Shown: positions 23,871-36,285 of the stretch, piece by piece
Layout of the letters: every line of letters starts with the position of its first letter
How positions within the stretch are numbered: position 1 is the stretch's first letter
NCBI RefSeq assembly: GCF_002776525.5
Contig: NW_022326531.1
Coordinates: 1,203,624-1,267,623 of the forward strand
Source: Piliocolobus tephrosceles
Lineage: Eukaryota; Chordata; Mammalia; Primates; Cercopithecidae
DNA length: 64,000 bases
Reading direction: 5' to 3'
Position numbers and translations under genes: made by a program
The notes under the pieces: model-generated
What the model was told of the DNA's origin: nothing
Databases searched by the model: none
Seen by the model: the letters and a program-made list of their open reading frames with translations, nothing else

Positions 23871-25284
23871 GAGGGACTCCCCGCCTCACTAGACAGTCTT
23901 GTCCACACTGGAACAACACTAATTTTTAACAAGCACTCCCTTGTTGGAACCTGACTTCTTTGTAAGGAAGGATGCAATGGTTCTAACTCTGCTCTTAACC
24001 CTTCCCTTTTCCATAAGGTAGAGAGTCACAGCTGAAGAATTAATTATCTCTTTCCCTTTAACTATTCTCCTCTCCAGGCTAAACAGTTCTAGTCTTCAAG
24101 TTTTCCAAAATATGTACACTTCATCATTCTGTCGATCCTTTTCTAGACTGTGTTGATTCTGTCAATGTTTCTTTGAAAATGACATTGATTTGTAACTTTA
24201 AAAATATACAAAATGCAATGAAATATTAAGACAATCAAGGTTATTGAAAATGACTTTGGATTCCAATGACAAAAAAAGCTTTTTCGGTTGCCCAGAAATG
24301 TAGAGCATGTCTACATTTATAGTCTACAATTATACAATTGCGTAATTGTATTGACATGTCACATAGTTGGGACTTGGTGTCCTTCCAGATCACTGGTCCC
24401 TGAAGATTATCTTCACACTCAGGTAGGCAAGTATGCTTTATTCCAAGCAAAGGTCCTAGTTAGACTCCTCCATTTTTATGGCAAAATATCAGGTGATCAT
24501 TTCCTCATTTGGTTTAAAAAGCATACAGATGACTCCTCAAACAAGGCAGAATTTCAGTCCTTAAACTTGTCATCAGAATTCATTAAACTATATTTTATGC
24601 TTCTCTATCAAGAGTCTCCCCAAAAGAGGTGTCAACTACAGATTATCTAAAAGAAATGAAATCAGTTGACATTATAGTACTTTATGTCCGTCCGTCAAAC
24701 CAGGTCACCAAAATGTGCCAACTTGCAATATATTAACTTATGCTTTTGCACATTATTTTCTACCAAGGTATATTTTAAGGATATGCATTGGAAAACACCA
24801 TAAGAAACTGTTCTATAAAATCTGTGAAAAATGATATTGAAGATATTTTTTCTCGATAAAGTAGTAGATATAAAATCCCACTGGATAAAATATTTAGAAT
24901 TTTGCTCCCTTTGAGGTTAGAATGTTTGTTCTCCTAACATTAGAATTATGGTGATGATCGTATCTCCTTTTCACCCGGGCTGTCAGAAAGCTGAGAGGCA
25001 AACAGGACACTCAACTATAGCAACTGTGTCTGTCTTCATGTTAAGCACATGTACTTACTCTTTCCTTTAACCTTGACTTTCCAATTCTGTTTCTATTTTA
25101 TTATTAATTTACTGTATTTTTGTTGTATACTGCCCTATATCCTTTAATAAATTCAATTTTAAAAGATACAGAGTATAATTCTATAAGTAAAAGCACAAAT
25201 TTCTCTATGGTCATGCAATTAAATATTTCCTTGCTGACTCATTAGGCATGTAGAAACTTGCAGCAGACAGGCATTGATAAAATT

Positions 25285-26136
25285 AGTACATTGGTCCCCA
25301 TCCATCTCATGTTGAAATGTAATCCACAGTGTTGGAAGCAGGGCCTGGTGGGAGGTGTTTAGATCACGGGGGTAGGTCCCTCATGAATGGCCATCCTCTT
25401 GGTGATAACGGAGTTCTCACAAGATCTGTTTCTTTAAAAGTGTGTGTTTATTGTAGCACTATTCACAATAGCAAAGACTTGGAACCAACCCAAATGTCCA
25501 TCAGTGACAGACTGGATAAAGAAAATGTGGCACATATACACCATGGAATACTATGCAGCCATAAAAAAGGATGAGTTCATGTCCTTTGTAGGGACATGGA
25601 TGCAGCTGGAAACCATCGTTCTCAGCAAACTATCACAAGAACAGAAAACCAAACACCGCATGTTCTCACTCATAGGTGGGAATTGAACAATGAGATCACG
25701 TGGACACAGGAAGGGGAACATCATACACCGGGGCTTGTTGTGAGGTGGGGGAGGGAGGAGGGATAGCATTAGGAGATATACCTAATGTAAATGACGAGCT
25801 AATGGGTACAGCACACCAACATGGTACATGTATACATATGTAACAAACCTGCACGTTGTGCACATGTAACCTAGAACATAAAGTATCAAAAAAAAAAAAA
25901 TGCATAGCACCGCCCCCCATCTCTGTCTCCTTTTCCTGCTTTGGCCATGTGATGTGCCTGCTGCCGCTTTGCTTTCTACCATGCTCAAAGCTCCTTGAGG
26001 CCTTCCCAGGGGCAGAAGCCATTATCATTTACCCTTCCTGTACAGCCTGCAGAACCATAAGCCAATTAAACCTCTTTTCTTATAAATTACCCAGTCTCAG
26101 GTATTTATTTGTAGCAGTGCAAGAATTGCCTAACAC
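25285..26136 (+). mobile_element. MST-like MaLR LTR split by a younger L1
   Basis: The left half (25285-25446) has CTCATGTTGAAATGTAATCC, GGCCTGGTGGGAGGTGTTTA and CCCTCATGAATGG. The right half (25903-26136) has GGCCATGTGATGTGCCTGCT, AGCCAATTAAACCTCTTTTC and TTACCCAGTCTCAGGTATTT. Together they make one solitary MaLR LTR interrupted by the L1 at 25447-25902. Confidence 0.85.
25447..25902 (+). mobile_element. 5'-truncated L1PA-type insertion
   Basis: The segment is the end of ORF2 plus 3' UTR of a primate L1: ACTATTCACAATAGCAAAGA, CATGGAATACTATGCAGCC, CATACACCGGGGCTTGTTG, AACCTGCACGTTGTGCACAT and an A tail at 25889-25901. It is about 455 bases and not strongly diverged. It sits inside the MaLR LTR, so it is the later insertion. 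Confidence 0.93.
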
Positions 26137-27429
26137 AGGTGTCATGCTGAATATCAGTGAATCATTTTCACAAGTACTTAAAGTTAAGAACCAACTTTGC
26201 AAAGAATAGTTCTCTTCTTGAGAGGACAGTCAGTATGTTTCTAGATTTGTCTGTATAAGATGATTGACCTCCTCAGTCACTCTGTAAATTCTTCATTGAA
26301 ATAGCTCCAGGGTTTTCTTTCTGTTCTGAATCATTCTTATTGAAGTAATTCAACCTGAACATAACCCTGAGCATATTTTGAGCCAGTCAAATAATTATGC
26401 ATAAGGTTTACATTTTTCAGTGTGAGCTTGTCTTGAAAAGTAAGACATTAAGTCTAGATAAAAAACATAGATGTGTTCATATGTATTGATTATACTATTT
26501 ATAGATATTTAGCTGCATAAACAAACATTTCTGTAGAGTAAAAAGAGAACACAAATGATAAAATTCAAAACTGCATTTCATTTCACAAAGAGTATTTTAT
26601 TCAGAATAGGAAAGAACCGAAGTTTACTTACTTGCTTTTCTCAAAATAAAATACTCTGAATTAATTTTACTTGAAAATGTTTTCTTCCTAAAAAAAGCTA
26701 GGTTAGCCCTATGTTAATAACTTCAGATAATTCAAAGGTATGAATAAGACATGTTGGCCAACCTACTTTACTTGCTACAATATTAAAATTCTTGTCAACC
26801 ATTAGCTGTAAATAATAACACTACCTTTATCAGAGAAAAATCACAAATCCCCTACATTTCCTGGAATCCATTTGAAGGCATGTCAGGATGCCTCATTTCA
26901 CTTGAGGAAATTATACACTTGAAATTATTCTCTGATCTATCTCCAAAATGAGTTTCTAAAATTGGAAGAACACCCATGGCTTTTCAGTACTCAATATTCA
27001 CAGGCCACATCAAAAAGTCAGGCAGCCTTTTAATGTGCTTACCAAGATAAAGTATAAATAAAAACTAGGTGCCAATACATGCCAATATTAATGTTTTTGT
27101 AAATAAACATCACTCTCAAGTTTGAAATAACTATATTGATTATCAGATGCAAATATACAATCTTCAATCCTCTTTCTTCTAGAATTGAAGTCAATAATAG
27201 CAGTTAATGAGCTCACAGATTTAAATAGGTTAGAGCAAAAGTTCTCCACTGATAATCTTAAGCTCTGCAGGGAAATAATGCTTCCTTTAAAAAAAGAGCA
27301 AGCAATAAAATTCACTACAAGACTTTCTGTTCTTTAGCTGTCTCTTAGGAGAACAGAAAGATAACTAAATCTGTGCATAGAAAATGCAGTAGAAAAAAGT
27401 CATCTTATTATTTCTTAATATATGAAAGA

Positions 27430-27500
27430 TCTTCATATCTCATTTAACCCTCACAATACCCTATTACATAGGTAGAATAAAGAAATGTAAAAGACTGCAT
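27430..27500 (-). mobile_element. Possible MIR/L2 fragment, antisense
   Basis: CATTTAACCCTCACAATACC followed by TTACATAGGTAGAATAAAG resembles the reverse strand of the MIR 3' part. It is short and diverged. Confidence 0.35.
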
Positions 27501-27904
27501 TTACCGATCATTTTTCATTTTAATCAAAAAAATGTAGTTACAAAGAGGCTAGAGTCAGAAAACCTGGAAGGCTCCATGCTCACTAGTTAGGTCAGTTCCA
27601 GCAGGCTGACGGAGCAGAGTTTATTCACAGACCCCTCCTGCACACATTTTCTCTCATGGGGGCCCATTTTGGTACCTTAAATTTGCATCTATAAGAAGTT
27701 GGAGGGTGTTAAAACAAGCAAAGTGAGAAACTGGACCAAGTCCCAAAAACTTCGACCTGAAAATCTACCTTCAGCCAGCACAAACACACATAACCAGAAA
27801 ATACACACTTCCCTGTCATTTCAAGCAAAACTAAGGGCAATTTAGCTAGTTAAAAATCTAATCATAGATCAATACATTTTCTACTTACTTCAATAAATAC
27901 CTTA

Positions 27905-28100
27905 ATAAATTATTGTTATTATTGTCATAAGCTACCACTGTGGTAAGTGGTATACTAACAGTTTTTCATGTCATACCTCAATTTATCTTTGTATATTACA
28001 ATGATGTGGGTACTATTAATATCTTAGTAGAGATAAGGGAACTGGGATATAGAAGAAAAAAATCTCTACACTCAGTATCTCTGAACTTCATTATCTCTGC
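27905..28100 (-). mobile_element. Possible MIR-type fragment, antisense
   Basis: TCATACCTCAATTTATCTTTG, ATGATGTGGGTACTATTAAT and GGGAACTGGGATATAGAAG fit the reverse of the MIR 3' half, with low similarity. Confidence 0.4.
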
Positions 28101-28307
28101 CCTTAAGTGTTGGCAGGTCACAGAGTTCTGTCCTTGGCTGCATGTATTGCATCATTTCCTGGTGTAGTCTTACTTCCCTCCACACCTTCACTGCCTCATG
28201 TACATTGATGACACCTGTGTAAACTTAGTCCCTCCACCTACCTACCCACCCAGTCTGTCCTCCATTTGATCCACAGTAATTAATGTTTATATAAGAATAT
28301 AGCTTCC

Positions 28308-28625
28308 GGCCAGGCACAGTGGCTCACGCCTATAACCCCAACACTTTGGGAGGCTGAGGCAGGCAGACCACGAGGTCAGGAGATCAAGACCATCCTGGCT
28401 AACATGGTGAAACCCTGACTCTATTAAAAATACAAAAAAATTAGCCTGGCGTGGTGATGGGCGCCTGTAGTCCCAGCTACTCAGGAGGATGAGGCAGGAG
28501 AATGGCGTGAACCCAGGAGGCGGAGCTTGCAATAAGCCTAGATCGTGCCACTGCACTAAAGCCTGGGTGAAAAAGCGAGTGAGACTCCATCTAAAAAAAA
28601 AAAAAGAAAAAAAAAAAAAAAAAAC
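28308..28625 (+). mobile_element. AluY-type element
   Basis: GGCCAGGCACAGTGGC start, AGACCATCCTGGCTAACATG, GAGAATGGCGTGAACCC (an AluY hallmark) and an interrupted A tail. Flanking AATATAGCTTCC (28296-28307) and AACATAGCTTCC (28639-28650) form a near-exact duplication. Confidence 0.93.
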
Positions 28626-28649
28626 AAAGAAAAAATGGAACATAGCTTC

Positions 28650-29000
28650 CTAGCCAGACCACATTTTCCAGCCTCCCTTGGAGCTAAGCAAAGCCATGTG
28701 AGTTCCTGCCAACAAAATCTGAACAGTGGTGATGGGTGTAGGCCTTCACGCATTGGGAGTTCTCCTTCTCACTCTCTTTCTCTCCATGACTAGAACTGGA
28801 GACCAACTTTGGAAGACAAGGTATTTAAAAGGCAAAGTTGTCTCCTCATTGTGGCCCCTGGATGAACTTGTGCAGCAGAGCTGCCTGGAGGCGTAAATCA
28901 GGTCATTGGTCTATGAAAGAGAAATAAACTCCCAGCTTATCCAAGCCATTGTATTTTGAGTTAGCACTTTCCTTAATTAGTACACACAAATTCCGAATCT
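28650..29000 (+). mobile_element. Old dispersed LTR-like repeat, family not named
   Basis: AGCCAGACCACATTTTCCAGC, CTCCCTTGGAGCTAAGC, GAAAGAGAAATAAACTCCCAG and AAGCCATTGTATTTTGAG follow the order of a common ancient repeat with a terminal AATAAA. The tail resembles the segment at 14510-14560. Confidence 0.5.
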
Positions 29001-29019
29001 CTATCTGAGTTCTGTCTCC

Positions 29020-29420
29020 GAAGCCCATATTGCCTCCTGGGTTTCTGCAAATGCAATATCTGACAAGAACCTTAAATCCAGTATTTCCAAAATGAAATTA
29101 ATCAACTCTAACCTCTCCCTTCAGTAAATGGCTTCCTCATCTGTGAGAGTCCAAATCAAAGTCAAGAATGCTTGCAAGTTCCCTGTCATTCACTCCCCAC
29201 AGCCAATTTATAACCTAGTCCTGTTCATTCTACCACTGACATATCTTCCACATTCATTCCTTCCTCTCCATACTAAATGCCACAACCTGAATTCCAGCCT
29301 CTACCATCGCATGAGTTATCTGCTACAGTTTCCTACCTCAATTTCTCTGCCTTAAGACCCAGTCTTCAGCTTAAATTCCCCACCTCAACTCATTCTCTAC
29401 AATGCCAACAGCATGATGTT
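29020..29420 (+). mobile_element. Possible L2 fossil (upstream part)
   Basis: Diverged pyrimidine-rich sequence with CTACAATGCCAACAGCATGA, consistent with the L2 region ahead of its 3' end. The assignment is weak. Confidence 0.35.
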
Positions 29421-31665
29421 TAAGCTTAAATCTAAAACTGTTATTTCGTAAGGTAGCTTTTCAGGTCAAAATACTATCATGGCTTTCACATCCATACATT
29501 TTAAGGGCAAAAATTGCAAGTCTCTACTAATAGAGTCCAAAAGGAAATATCATTTGATGGAATACAGAATAGAGAACAGGAAACTCACAATTGAATGATG
29601 TCGAGAAAGAGAGTGAAAGAGAAGAAGAATGCATTTGTATACCTGAAACAAAACCGGCAGAATGGTTTAAGACCTGATAGGATCAAGCAAAGCCCGAAGA
29701 TAAAAAGGGATCTTCCCCCCTACCAAGCCCAAACTGATCCCGCAGGGCTTTGAATGATAAAACAAATACCACCGCAAGTCAGAGTCAACCAGATCCCATC
29801 AGCAGCTACTTGCAGAGGAGATAATGAAATCAGTAGAGAGACAGGAGGGAGCATCTTTGACTTTATATAAAAGAACCCTGAGAATGGAAATTCTTGAGGT
29901 ATTCCATCTAAATAATCACTGAGCCTGCAAACTGCAAACTACCTACCGTTGACTGTCTGAGCAGGAGGCTTTACGGATGTTTATCTGAGAACAAAGTTTC
30001 ATTATTCAAAAATCAGAATCCTATGACTACATTGTCCTAAACCGTCTTTTTATAGTAATGCCTCAAATTTGTGAATATGTTTCCCTTTTTATTTGGCAAC
30101 TATTCACAGACTTCAGTATAAAATACCCACGTATTATCAGGAGGTACAGGGCTCTTCAGAATCCAACCCCTGCCCTCTGTATCCCTGTAAACGTGGCCCT
30201 TCTCACACGCCGTGCTCCAGCCATGCTCTCTTGCTTCCAGCTCTAACTTTGCCCCATTGTTTCTTGGCTGGGCATGCCCTTTTTGGCCCTGTGCCACCCT
30301 AATATTTTCTGCATGTGGCTTATAGCTACTTATTCGTTAAGATTAGAAGCCCAAAGAGTTACTACCACTGCTATGTGTTCCCACATTGTGTATCTCAATC
30401 ATAAAGACAATGGCAATTAAGGATTGCCTGCTGTGTGTCAGTCTCCCTTTTTTTGTGCCCAACTTAAAGATTTTCTAATTCCTACCTTTTCTTTTAGTCA
30501 CTGATGTGGGGAATCTGTTCTAGGCAGACTTGACCAACTTCCACGTTGGTGTAACTAGCCAGTACCTAGCTGGAGGTCTAAGCTATGATCTCTCACTCCC
30601 TGTGTCGGCCTTCTCTTTTAATACTTGCCCCTAATTTTTTGTTTCAAGTGTGGCAATTTACTTGGTCTGAAGTAGAATCCTACTAATAACCAGAGAGCTG
30701 GGTTGTCTGGGAAAAAACAATTGACCTTATATCTAGGTGGAGCTTGCCAGAAGGCCAAGTCCACCCCTCAGTCATGGCCTTTTATTCCCACACCACTCTG
30801 TCAGGTCTCCAGTTATGGCTCAGGAGTGATGAGGAAACATTTATCATAATATAATGTTGTACATGAAAATTATAAAGCAAAAGTTATTTCTATTAGTCAA
30901 AACAAAGACATACACTATTAGTTCATCTTTCTAATTGGCGAAAGATGTTAGCAGGAAAGGAGTGTTAACAAAAAGTGTTGAGAACTAAAACATCGCCCAG
31001 AAAAAAAGGTTGGTTATAAAACAAATATCATTTGCCAAGGTCAGCAGAGTATAGAGGAGACAGGTGAGGGCAGTATTTCTAATCAGGATGAGGGCTCAGA
31101 GTGTGAATTCATGACCTTCAACTCAAACATTGTACAACACTCATACTGAGAGAATAAAACCCTCAAACAGCCCATCCCACATGGTTCACCACTGATAAAG
31201 TTTCTCTCCATGACCAAACTCTATTCAGGCTCCACTGAGTTCTTTTTCAACCGAACTTGACGTTTGGACTTTGGTGTTTGTCTCTGCATTGTTCAATTTT
31301 AGCAAGAATCTTGGTAAGTTGGTTTACTGAGATTCCCCATTCTTCATACTTTATCATCCTTGATATCTAACTGGCTTCTTCTTTCTCCACCCATCGTCCA
31401 AGAGATGTCTGATCACCCTGGCCTGCCTTCAGTACAAGTCTTGTTAGGTAAGGTTTGCCAGAATCCCATCCCTCACCACTATGTTTCCTCTTAATGATTT
31501 TCCATCCTCTGACCTCCAACCTGTTCCTTGACTATAAATTCCCACTTTCCCATGTTGTATTCTGAATTGAGCCTAATCTGTCTCCCCTACTGCAAGACCA
31601 CACTGCAGTGGCCTTATTCCTATCCCGATAATCCCCGCTGAAATAAAGTTTTCCTTATCATCTTT

Positions 31666-32006
31666 TTTTTTTTTTTTTTTTTTTTTGAGACAAAGTCTCA
31701 CTCTGTCGCCCAGGTTGGAGTGCAGCGGCACAATCTAGGCTCACTGCAAGCTTCCCCGCCTAGGTTCACATCCCAGGTTTAAGGAGATTCTCCTTCACCT
31801 CCCAGGTTTAAGCAATTCTTCTGCCTCAGCCTCCCAAGTAGCTGGGACTACAGGCATGCACCACAGAATCCAGCTAATTTCTGTATTTTTAGTAGAGTTA
31901 GGATTTCATCATGTTGGGCTGGACTAGAACTCCTGACCACAAGTGATCCACCTGCCTCAGCCTCCCAAAGTGCTGGGAATACAGGCATGAACCACCGTAA
32001 CCGGCT
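31666..32006 (-). mobile_element. Alu, antisense, with internal 29-base tandem duplication
   Basis: It is flanked by CCTTATCATCTTT (31653-31665) and CCTTATCGTCTTT (32007-32019). The body is about 40 bases too long because a segment starting CCCAGGTTTAAG occurs twice in tandem (31772-31800 and 31801-31829, diverged). Confidence 0.92.
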
Positions 32007-32032
32007 CCTTATCGTCTTTAACAAGTGTCATT

Positions 32033-32318
32033 GGCCGGGCGCGGTGGCTCAAGCCTGTAATCCCAGCACTTTGGGAGGCCGAGACGGGCGGATCACGAGG
32101 TCAGGAGATCGAGACCATCCTGGCTAACACGGTGAAACCCCGTCTCTACTAATAAAACAGAAAACTAGCCGGGCGAGGTGGCGGGCGCCTGTAGTCCCAG
32201 CTACTCCGGAGGCTGAGGCAGGAGAATGGCGTAAACCCGGGAGGCGGAGCTTGCAGTGAGCTGAGATCTGGCCACTGCACTCCAGCTCGGGCGACAGAGC
32301 AAGACTCTGTCTCAAAAA

Positions 32319-32350
<32 letters not shown>
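32033..32350 (+). mobile_element. Young AluY of Old World monkey type
   Basis: A nearly undamaged AluY with CpGs retained at the start (GGCCGGGCGCGGTGGC). It is flanked by an exact 13-base duplication AACAAGTGTCATT (32020-32032 and 32351-32363). CTCAAGCCTG, GAGACGGGCGGATCA, GGCGTAAACCC and GATCTGGCCACTG are features of cercopithecid AluY subfamilies as I know them. It begins 26 bases after the antisense Alu ends. Confidence 0.95.
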
Positions 32351-33659
32351 AACAAGTGTCATTAAAAGATTTTTTTTTTCTTTAGCAACATGAGCTACCC
32401 TCACTTTTAACCTGGAGTAGCACCTCTACAAGTCTGTTTACCTTCTGTGGGCACTGGTAACCCATACCCACTTGTCATCATGAGGTCCTTTTTCCTGTAA
32501 GCCAAGACTCAGGGAAGAAGGTCACGTCCCTTCACAACCACCTCCCTGTACTTCCCAATTTCCTTTATTCGTCGATGTTTTCTAGCACTGGGAGAGAAAT
32601 AAACTTATAAAGAGTTATACATGGGTTTGTCAAAGTAGAAATTATTAAGATTATTTAAAACTCAAACCCAACACATGGAACACAGAAAGTCTAAGGGTCT
32701 AAAGGAAAAGTGTCCCAAAGGCACACAAGTGTGGAGGACACGTCTGTGTCCAGCCCTTAGATAAATCTGTGGGAATACTACTTTTCTGAAGAAGCCTCCA
32801 ATATATTTGAACAGAAGAAAGCTTCTAACTACTAAACAAAGAAATGTGTCTCTAGAGGTATATTTTAGTTGACGTTCTGTCCCTCTTTGTTTTACATTTT
32901 GAGTCAGTCCATTTGAAGCAGAGCCTGTTGTGAGCCTCTTTACTTCCATTTATTTTCCTTGAGGTAGCACAGAGAAGAGGAAAATGGCATTTCAGCCTTT
33001 GTGAGGGGCTATTTATGCTAAGATTCCTATCGGAGACGGTAAGTGCTGCAACTATTCTTTACAACTGTGTTTTTTCATTCTTTTACATATGGAACCCCAA
33101 GAAGAGCTGATGAAAGCTATGGCTCTTATTTCCTAGAAAAAAAAAAATGGATATAAAATGTTGAAAACAATTTTTGCAGTATCACTTTTCCCTTGAAGTT
33201 CATCCAAGAAGAGCCCCGGTCCCTGGGCAAGAGGTTGAGAGTCCCTGCTCTATAAAGACTTATTTTCCAACTGCTGTCTTTATGTCTTTGATTTATGCTT
33301 GTCTTCTCCAGATCAAGTCAAGACACTGCACTTCAGTAACTGATATGATGAAAAACTCAGCACGTGAGAAAAGACAAGAGATACCATAGGCTTGTGCTTT
33401 GCCAACTTAAATCTGAGTCTGATATTTTGCCAAGACCAAGTCTTACACCTCGCATTTAGAGTGTGGTTACACAGGTGATTCCAAAGAACATGGGAGTGGG
33501 CTGTCAGCAATCACCGGCCCAGACCACTCAAGGGTGGGCCTTTATACTTGCAGTTTCCTCGGCCAAAAACACTGTTCCCCAGCATGGCTGCTTCAACTGG
33601 TCTCAGTTCACGTATCACCCACACATAAGAGGGTCTATTCCTAACAATCTATCTTAAGT

Positions 33660-33910
33660 AACTCCCTCACCAACAAAACTCCAGCACATTACCCTGTTCA
33701 GTTTTCAAAGTGCTTACCATCACCTGAAATTATTTTCTATTGCTGTTTGTTTTTCTTGTTAAACGTATGTATCCATAACCAGAATATAAGTTACAAAGGA
33801 GAAGAGATTTTTGTCTGCAACACTCTCCACTATATCCCTAGCATTTAGAAGAGCAAATGGAACCCAGTAGGCAATCACAAAATATTCTGAATGAATATTG
33901 GTTATCCTAT
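33660..33910 (+). mobile_element. L2 LINE 3' end
   Basis: CACCTGAAATTATTTTCTATTG, CACTATATCCCTAGCATTTA and GGAACCCAGTAGGCAATCAC, then AATATTCTGAATGAATATTG, follow the L2 terminal consensus. Confidence 0.65.
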
Positions 33911-34239
33911 CATAATTTTGAATGAGTGAATGTGATAGTTCCAAACTGAGGGTCAGAGGTATTTTCATTACAGATTTCTAAACGTATACTTTAATACACG
34001 TTTGTAGCTTATTATGGATATTTGAAGAGCTGTGTGCCAAACCTAACAAGGCTCCTGAATGTTTCTAAATGTGCAATTGTCGCTATATTTCTGCTGTCAT
34101 TTTTCACAGGTTTCCAAATGCATCATAAAATATTATTGGGTCAGGGACCATGCAGGCCACCAGATGGTTGAGAATGATTTATTTCCTTGATTTCAGACTA
34201 CTGAAGAATGATTGCAGGAAGAAAGCCAGTTTTTATCTC

Positions 34240-34680
34240 TGAGCTTACAGAATATGAAAGATAAGAGAGACCTTGTGGTTCATCTAGTCTGGATTCACTC
34301 TTAATTTAAAAAACCATTCTACACTACCAATGACATGGTTATCTGACCTTGACTTCAATATTTTTAGTGATGAGACACTCATTATTTTACAAGATAACCT
34401 GTCTCACAATTGGACGGATTTTGATGAGCAAGGTCTTCCTTCTATTGATTCAAAATTTCCTTCCTGTAACTTCTGGCCCTTGGAGCAACAATGTGTAAGT
34501 CTAGTTCCTGTTCTGAATTATGAACTTTGAAATATTTGAAGACATCTCAACTATCTCCATTCAGTGTTCTCAACTTCTGAATAAACATCCCAAATACCTC
34601 CAGCTGTTCCTCACTTATTTCTCCCTTTAGAACCCTCATCTTCCTACTGAACGATCTCTGGACACACTGTAATTAGGAAA
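34240..34680 (-). mobile_element. CR1/L3-type LINE fossil, antisense
   Basis: Reverse-strand landmarks of the CR1/L3 3' region are present: GGTTCATCTAGTCTGGATTC, TGTAACTTCTGGCCCTTGG, GAAATATTTGAAGACATCTC, CTGTTCCTCACTTATTTC and GATCTCTGGACACACTGTAA. It is very diverged and therefore very old. Confidence 0.6.
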
Positions 34681-35872
34681 CATATGTTCCCCAGGGCAAA
34701 GTGGAATTATGTCTTATTTTTAATTACGGATTTAATTGTATTTATGCCATAAAACTACTATATGATCCTCTTTTGTAAGTCAACTATGCATATAACTGCA
34801 TACTATATCACTACCAATATCAGTATATGTTATTAGTTGTAAAATGCAAAAGCAGGTTACTCTGATATAATAAGCCCCCATCTTAGCTGGAAGTCTGTGT
34901 CTAAAGAACATCTCATGGCTGACAATGCCAGCTTACTATTAAAATTCTTTAGATAAAAATATGAGAAATTTTCAAAATAATCTGGGCTATCAACTTGCAC
35001 ATGTACAATAGTATGGCTTGTTTCAATTTCAAAATTCATGGAGCAAGCAATTATAGATATCCTGAAAGTAAAGCATCCCTTTATAAAGTAGTATTATTAG
35101 CAAAAACAATCTAAGACAAACTAGTCAAGATGAATTGTAGTTTTACAACAATAAAATTATATTAAATGTTTAATGTGGGACAGTCTTCAGCTAAATAAAG
35201 TAAAACTGAAGAGAATTAGTCCATATTCAGACTTTATGGGAAGATCTGGTAAGTTGATCTCATGATCAATAGTAGTTATAATCATATCATCAGTATTAAT
35301 CACTAAAGCAGATACAAATTATATCATAATGTTGTGGCCCAATAATTGTCCATATTGACTTACTACTGGTAAAAACTAGCAGATGGACAATTCACACTAG
35401 GAAATTTAGTAGGTTTCAATTACACATCTATACTTCTAACTGTACTGTAGCCATCTGTTCTTTTAATGTCTAATAGTGAGTTATAGTATATTTGAATATC
35501 CACAATATATTTCTATATAATACTACCTCAGAAATATTAGTACTGTTTTCTGTTTTACGGAAGAAGCAGGAGTTTGCTGCATTTATTAGTTGATGATTGC
35601 TACTACAAACAGTAGCCAATATTTAGCTTTCATACAAAACAAAAGAACTAGGTTCACTGCCATAATCTACAGACACTACACAACAACTTTCTGTTCAATA
35701 AACTATATCTTGTGTATTCGTTTTCATTCAAAGCCAAATGTTTCTACACAACGTATGTATAAAACAGTAACATCCAAACACAATGCTTCTCAGCAGCGTG
35801 AGTATGACAAAAAGTATTCTGATCATCTTTTAAAATAAAAAGCCTGAATTATTCAATTGTTTCCATAATTCT

Positions 35873-36285
35873 TGTGATCGGTTGCATTATGTCCTCCCCA
35901 AATTCATATGTTAAAGAGCTTAGTACCTCAGAATGTGATCTTATTGGAACGTAGGATTGTTGCAGATGTAACTAAGATGAGGTCCGACTGGAGGAAAGTG
36001 GGCCCCTCGTCCAATATGACTATTGTTCTTATAAAAAGGGAAAATTTGGAGACACACACACAAGGAGAACACCATGTGAAGATGAAACAGATCAGGGTGA
36101 TGCTTCTAAAAGATGAGGAACCGGGAAAATTGTCAGCACACCACCAGAAGCTAGGAGAGAAGCATCAACCCTGCTGACACCTTAATCTTGAAGTTAGCCT
36201 CCAGAATGCTGAGACAATAAATTCACGTGGTCGGAGCCACTCAGTTTGTGGGACTTTGTTATGGCAGCTCTAGGAAATTATAACA
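35873..36285 (+). mobile_element. MaLR (MLT1-like) LTR, complete
   Basis: It starts TGTGATCGG and ends TTATAACA. Landmarks are CCCCAAATTCATATGTTAAA, TCCAATATGACTATTGTTC, CTGACACCTTAATCTTGAAG, AATAAATTCACGTGG and GTTATGGCAGCTCTAGGAAA. The 89-codon frame inside is not a gene. Confidence 0.8.

Larger units (their letters stand above)
31100..32361 (+). mobile_element. Solitary ERV LTR, plus strand, interrupted by two Alus
   Basis: The LTR has TATAAAT at 31533-31539, CCCATGTTGTATTCTGAATT, GCAAGACCACACTGCAGTGG, AATAAA at 31642-31647, and CTTATCATC, which continues after the Alus as TTTAACAAGTGTCA. Both Alu insertions hit its last few dozen bases. The left boundary is uncertain, and I could not name the family. 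Confidence 0.55.

Noticed and set aside
23693..23929. 78-codon frame with a poly-Lys block
   Set aside because: The lysines are an A run within an L1-derived 5' region.
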